From: Aegilops tauschii subsp. strangulata
Lineage: Eukaryota; Streptophyta; Magnoliopsida; Poales; Poaceae
Assembly (NCBI RefSeq): GCF_002575655.3
Contig: NC_053037.3
Span: 502,952,544 to 503,016,543, forward strand
Direction: 5' to 3'
DNA length: 64,000 bases
Both the position numbers and the translations under genes were made by a program. The notes under the pieces are model-generated. The model had not been told where the DNA came from, ran no database searches, and was given only the letters and a program-made list of their open reading frames with translations. Below are positions 63,122 through 64,000 of this stretch, piece by piece. Position 1 is the first letter of the stretch. Each line of letters opens with the position of its first letter.

Positions 63122-64000
63122 ATGGAGCGGCATCAACAAGCCATGGTACAAATTTTGTCCCATTTGGGGCAGGTTTTGGTATATGCTTCTCACAAACCGG
63201 AGCTTCTCACAACAAGCATGATGGTTTTCGGTTGGGAACGTTCCACCTTTGGGGGACGAAACGATATCCATTGCCTCTTATTGCTTTCAGTTTTTTTTCT
63301 CATGTCAACATAGAACAAAAGGAGTGTTGTGTGAATTTTTGTGATTTATCGGGGTTCGTTTGGACATTTTTATGCATTAACTGAGTTTTCAATGCATTTA
63401 TGTGCATAATTCAAATTTGAACTACATCCACATGCTCAAGGCATATAAATTGGTTGAAAAATCAAATCTGTGTCCTTGGGTGCATGCTTAGGTCCCATGC
63501 AAGAAATGGGAATGAATTTCAAACACCAGGGCAGTGTTGATTGCCGGCAAAACATTGAGATGCCTGGTTTTTAAATTCTCGTAAATCCAAAAATTGTCTG
63601 AAATTCATGAAACTTGGCATGCTATCATGGAGCGGCATTCAACATGCCGTGGTACAAATTTTGTCCCATTTGGGGCAGGTTGGGGTGTATGCTTCTCACA
63701 AACCGGAGTTTCTCACAACAAGCATGATGGTTTTCGGTTGGGAACAGTCCACCTTTGGGGACGAAACGATATCCATTGCCTCATATTGCTTTCATTTTTT
63801 TTTCTCATGTCAACATAGAACAAAAGGAGTGTTGTGTGAATTTTTGTGTGTTTTCCTGGTTCGTTTGGACTTTTTATGCATTAACTGAGTTTTAAATGAT
63901 TTTATGTGCATAATTCAAATTTGAACTACATGCACATGCTCTAGTTCATATAAATTGGTTGAAAAATCAAATCTGTGTCCTTGGGTGCATGCTTAGGTCC

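Larger units (their letters stand above)
8614..64000 (+). repeat. Satellite array, about 110 tandem units of about 504 bp
   Basis: All DNA right of 8613 consists of head-to-tail copies of one AT-rich unit. Using ATGGAGCGGCATCAACATGC as anchor, copies start at 9111, 9616, 10120, 10623, 11128 and so on to 63627; nearly all intervals are 501-505 bp. No unit is inverted, and no other element interrupts the array after 8613. Fixed landmarks in a unit are the dyad CGGCAT-CAAC-ATGCCG, the palindrome GGAACGTTCC (or GGAACGTCCC), a T-rich tract after TTGCTTTCAA, TATAAAT in GCATATAAATTGG, and the overlapping dyads TGCATG...CATGCA and TCCCAT...ATGGGA. The unit length is near three nucleosome repeats and is a multiple of three. 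I cannot match it to a named satellite from memory. Short frames of 60-156 codons on both strands recur every unit and are not called as genes. Confidence 0.97.

Noticed and set aside
8614..64000. Several hundred open frames of 60-156 codons on both strands of the array.
   Set aside because: They recur once per 504-bp unit with the same sequence, overlap on both strands, begin and end according to single-base variants, and show no recognisable domain or signal. They follow from copying of the repeat.
8614..64000. Array as a CRISPR, rDNA spacer or telomeric repeat.
   Set aside because: Units are long and contiguous with no unique spacers; no 18S, 5.8S, 25S or 5S sequence is visible; no TTTAGGG runs occur. 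The organism is a plant.
8614..64000. CENP-B-box-like motifs around TTCG (as in GGTTCGTTTGGAC).
   Set aside because: The bases after TTCG do not fit the needed A and CGGG positions in any unit type I checked.

Overview
The window looks like nuclear DNA of a grass, most likely wheat or a relative (Triticeae). The reasons are a CACTA (En/Spm-type) DNA transposon of a kind common in those genomes, and a very large satellite array. I see no single-copy host gene I can name, no rRNA gene, no ordinary tRNA gene and no bacterial feature.

Region 1 (1-8613) is the right-hand part of one CACTA transposon, read on the minus strand. Its terminus, CACTACTAGG on the minus strand, ends at 8613. Inside it lie nine inverted-repeat hairpins of the type ACTAATGGCGCACC...GGTGCGCCATTAGT (8148-8580), a short leader with a probable 5'-UTR intron, and a TNP2-type transposase reading frame of 1184 codons (7667-4113). 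Next come a G-rich minisatellite, a tRNA-like module, a GC-rich exon-like segment that may be captured host sequence, an AT-rich spacer with an (ACT)n microsatellite, a tandem-repeat spacer, and the start of a second transposon gene (Transposase_24/Ptta type) that runs off the left edge. Each of the two transposon genes carries one internal stop codon and is otherwise open, which suggests a recently inactivated element. The other end of the element is outside the window.

Region 2 (8614-64000, about 55.4 kb) is one continuous satellite array of about 110 head-to-tail units of about 504 bp. The transposon sits in this array: the base after its terminus continues the satellite in phase, inside the left arm of a small dyad (CGGCAT-CAAC-ATGCCG). 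Much of the array has a higher-order structure of three unit types, period about 1508-1512 bp. It is clearest at 53553-62615, where six B-C-A trimers follow each other. Local breaks record its history: single-unit duplications, a 1010-bp two-unit duplication, a block of about 2.3 kb duplicated together with a unit that had lost about 174 bp, a unit lacking 18 bp, and a hybrid unit.

The short open frames in the array recur once per unit on both strands and are treated as by-products of the repeat, not genes. The transposase and the second gene would have worked together in transposition (catalysis and terminal-repeat binding, by analogy with TNPD/TNPA of En/Spm). The satellite has no gene partner visible here; its role (centromeric, pericentromeric, subtelomeric or none) cannot be decided from sequence alone.
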